Source: Plumapathes pennacea (lineage: Eukaryota > Cnidaria > Anthozoa > Antipatharia > Myriopathidae). Taken from it: 64,000 nt of DNA. Shown in pieces: positions 61,772-64,000 of this stretch. Where the stretch lies: contig OZ038465.1 in NCBI GenBank assembly GCA_964036295.1, positions 22,440,331-22,504,330 of the forward strand, read 5' to 3'. The first letter of the stretch is position 1. Every line of letters starts with the position of its first letter. The notes under the pieces are model-generated. The model had not been told where the DNA came from and ran no database searches. It saw only the letters and a program-made list of their open reading frames with translations. The position numbers and the translations under genes are program-made.

Positions 61772-61990
61772 CGTGGTTTATAACTTATAAACCACGGGTA
61801 AGTGTGGTTTATACTCTGGGAAACCACGGTTTTCGACCAATCAGCGCGCGGCTTGTATCGTGACTATGTTATAATCAGAAATAAAGCACGTAGCAAGTGA
61901 CGAGAGCACGAAAGAAGTGTAGGGAGAAACGCGAGCCGAAGGCGAGCGTTTTTCCCCACTTCTTGATTCTTCAGTGCTTTATTTCTGAAC
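61772..61990. mobile_element. Snapback MITE region
   Basis: CGTGGTTTATAA with its complement forms a perfect hairpin at 61772-61796. Then agaaataaagcac (61878) pairs with gtgctttatttct (61975-61987), with aagaagtg and cacttctt inside. The nearby copy at 60915 keeps only the left part. Confidence 0.6.
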
Positions 61991-62346
61991 GGAGCACGCT
62001 TAAAGCTGGTTTATTTGTTTATAACATAAAACTTCTCCAGTTTTACAAATGGCTGTCTTTATTCATCAAAAATGTTGGAATGCTAACAGCGATGAAAAAA
62101 CAGATTCTTCTAAACCACTCGGCGGTCCGAATTGCCAAGTCAGTGCAGTTTCGCTTCAAATTTTTAACCAGCTCGTCTGTTCTATAAAATTAGACAACAT
62201 CTCACAGTAAAAAACTATGTTTTCCCGTAGAACTTTGGACTACAAGAGTACGTGAAATCATACAGTCGGCTAGTGCATAAAATGTAAATTTCAAGGGAAC
62301 CAACAAACGCTCCAATGGCCGACTCGAAAATTGTGTGAATGAAAAT

Positions 62347-62485
62347 TTACCAATTTCTTGACTCTACCTTGCAGTACAATCAATTGAAGTCTGTCAAAAA
62401 ATTCTTCAATCATTTTTTGTCAGTCACATCGTCGGAAATGCTTTCTCTTGCGTCACTACAAACACGTCTGCTCGTCTGTTTCGCC
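62347..62485 (-). pseudogene. Second, broken copy of the duplicated exon
   Basis: SDARESISDDVTDK is followed by a stop caused by a one-base insertion; the donor is weakened to GTAAAT. Confidence 0.5.
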
Positions 62486-62732
62486 ACAGGCAGCCCACAA
62501 GGTGTTACTAAGTCACGCCTGATCGGTCAAGGTCTGATGACGTCACGGCCGATCTGTTAATAAGGATTTGTATGGGGAGATTTTCAAATCACATTTTATG
62601 CGTGAACATAAAAAAATCTTTCTCCTCAAATTGGTCAGATAACATTACGAGTCCTTATTTACCGTTTAAGGTGACTTTCGAGGCGATTTGGCGCCGATTT
62701 AGCGATCTTTTTTGCGGTGATTGTTTATGTAC

Positions 62733-63051
62733 TGTAACGCTTGCCGAGGGCACAGAGTATAATAAACTCACGGGTCACTAATAGAACACTTTAATCACAA
62801 ACGGTCTGAACGCTACAAGCGACTCAGCAATCTCTCTCTCAAGTCTGAAGTAAACGTATAGTTATACACTTAAACAAAGGCTATACAAAAAGGCGAAACA
62901 ATAAAGAAAGGCTAGTTCACAGTGATAATCAAGTATTGTCCTGAACGGATATTCGAAAGATATCTGAGTTTTGACTTAATAGATTCAAGCACGAACTGTT
63001 ACTGTAATCAATAACTAACTAAACGCAACACAATGATCAGTGTTCGTTACA
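62733..63051 (-). repeat. 3' LTR of a Gypsy element
   Basis: 319 bp with ends TGTAACG and CGTTACA. The minus-strand polypurine tract (aaggagggagtaa) lies just outside at 63052-63065. The rest of the element runs off the right edge. Confidence 0.85.
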
Positions 63052-63149
63052 TTACTCCCTCCTTAGAGAAGATGCGTCCTCGCATCTGTAGTACACAAAA
63101 ACAACCAAACAAAAATCTAATGAAAGCTGAACAAATCGAACTGAACTAA

Positions 63150-64000
63150 TCAAACATCAGTGTCAAAGTCAATCATCCAGGCAGGTCGTCTGGCTTTGCG
63201 TCGTGGTCTCCCTTCTCTCTCTTGTGAACAGATGCGAGACCCATCTGCCTTCGCTTCGACTTCTGGTAAAAGCACTTCCGGGACAGACGGTACTGGATCG
63301 CTGGCTGGATCACTGACTGTGATGCTGTCTGGAGTTAACCAGCCGGGCGCGTCATGTCCATCGTAGGGCTTGAGTCGATCATGGTGTACGACCTTTGGCT
63401 TCGCGGGTCGCTCTGGATCCTGTATACGACGTCACTTATCTGCTTGGTCACCAGGTATGGGCCATCGTAGGGACGTTGTAATTTAGGACAGAGACCCTTC
63501 TTCCTCTGTGGGTTGTGCAGCCACACTGCATCTCCTTTCTTGTACTTGGTATGATTTCCTTGTCGGTGGTCATACTTCTTTCTCTGTCGATCTGTGGAAA
63601 TCTGCAGGTGTTCCCGTGCAAACTGGTGGACTCGCTCCATCCGCTCCTGCAGCTTCTTAGCATACTCCGTAGTGTGCTCTACTTCTCCATCCAGCTTAGG
63701 TGACTCGGGTCTTGTAAGCAATAGGTCAACTGGCAACAGTACTTCCCGGCCAAACATCATTTCATTCGGTGTAAAGCCAGTTGACTCGTGAACTGAGGAA
63801 CAATATGCCATCATCACTAAAGGCAAGTGAGAGTCCCAGTCTGCCTGGTTAGAGTCAACGAACATAGCCAGCATGCTTTCGAGCGTTAGGTTGAACCTTT
63901 CCACCATCCCGTCAGATTGTGGCCTCAGAGGAGTGGTCCTGGTTTTGTTGATGTCCAAGATTCTGCACATTTCCTGGAACAGACTCGACTCAAAGTTCGT
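63150..64000 (-). pseudogene. Ty3/Gypsy Pol, integrase C-terminal part, partial, one frameshift
   Basis: The frame enters from the right edge and runs to 63335. It contains the end of the integrase catalytic core, with the catalytic Glu in PQSDGMVERFN and the conserved ADWDSHLPLVMMAY and GFTPNEMMFGRE. A C-terminal domain follows (KKGDAVWLHNP, GPYLVTKQISDVVYRI). Near 63400 a one-base shift moves the end (HHDRLKPYDG onwards, to a stop at 63150) into another frame. This copy is therefore defective at its C-terminus. The polypurine tract and LTR follow at once. Confidence 0.85.

Larger units (their letters stand above)
60905..62560. repeat. Tandem duplication of a segment of about 1 kb
   Basis: 60905-61430 recurs at 61870-62480 (offset about 960-1050 bp). 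Shared blocks include agagcacgaaagaa, aatgttggaatgctaacagc and catacagtcggctagtgcat. Each copy holds the same minus-strand exon. Confidence 0.8.

Overview
This is AT-rich eukaryotic nuclear DNA made almost entirely of transposable elements, their fragments and a few host-type exons. Short spliced genes, a gene with 72-nt leucine-rich-repeat exons, and transposon families I associate with sea anemones and stony corals suggest an anthozoan cnidarian, probably a coral. That is inference; no diagnostic host gene or rRNA is present. There is no CRISPR array and no intact tRNA or rRNA gene.

Layout. 0-10 kb: a dispersed repeat, a CACTG-ended DNA element (2153-5057), two mariner-like MITEs and a large foldback palindrome around an (AT)n core (8.1-9.6 kb). 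10-20 kb: the most interesting locus, two convergent well-preserved genes. One is a spliced superfamily 3 (SF3) helicase gene (10.06-13.03 kb, +) with its own TATA box; the other is a tyrosine recombinase (17.69-19.72 kb, -) with an N-terminal C2H2 finger and a C-terminal Myb domain. A 4.3-kb CACTA-like element with an exact AGT target duplication (13350-17646), carrying a decayed kinase fragment, was inserted between them. Without it the two stop codons lie only about 360 bp apart, so the pair looks like a single compact mobile unit.

20-33 kb: an 86-bp tandem repeat, a DDE-type transposase pseudogene (21.1-22.2 kb), and decayed leucine-rich-repeat exons on the minus strand (23.6, 24.1, 31.3 and, farther right, 49.2 kb) lying in duplicated 1.2-kb segments. 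One segment carries a long-TIR MITE at a site that is empty in the other. 33.2-37.1 kb: a 3.9-kb element with about 1.1-kb inverted arms.

40-49 kb: a recent Ty3/Gypsy-like LTR retrotransposon (42035-48238, TSD TAAT) with gag and protease remnants but no reverse transcriptase or integrase, inserted within an older inverted-repeat element. 49.76-57.95 kb: an 8.2-kb DNA transposon with nearly 690-bp TIRs, TTAA target duplications and an intact transposase-like main exon. A related LTR (54276-54900) has landed in its intron. 58-64 kb: exon remnants, a tandemly duplicated exon-bearing segment, and the integrase end plus 3' LTR of a Gypsy element running off the right edge.
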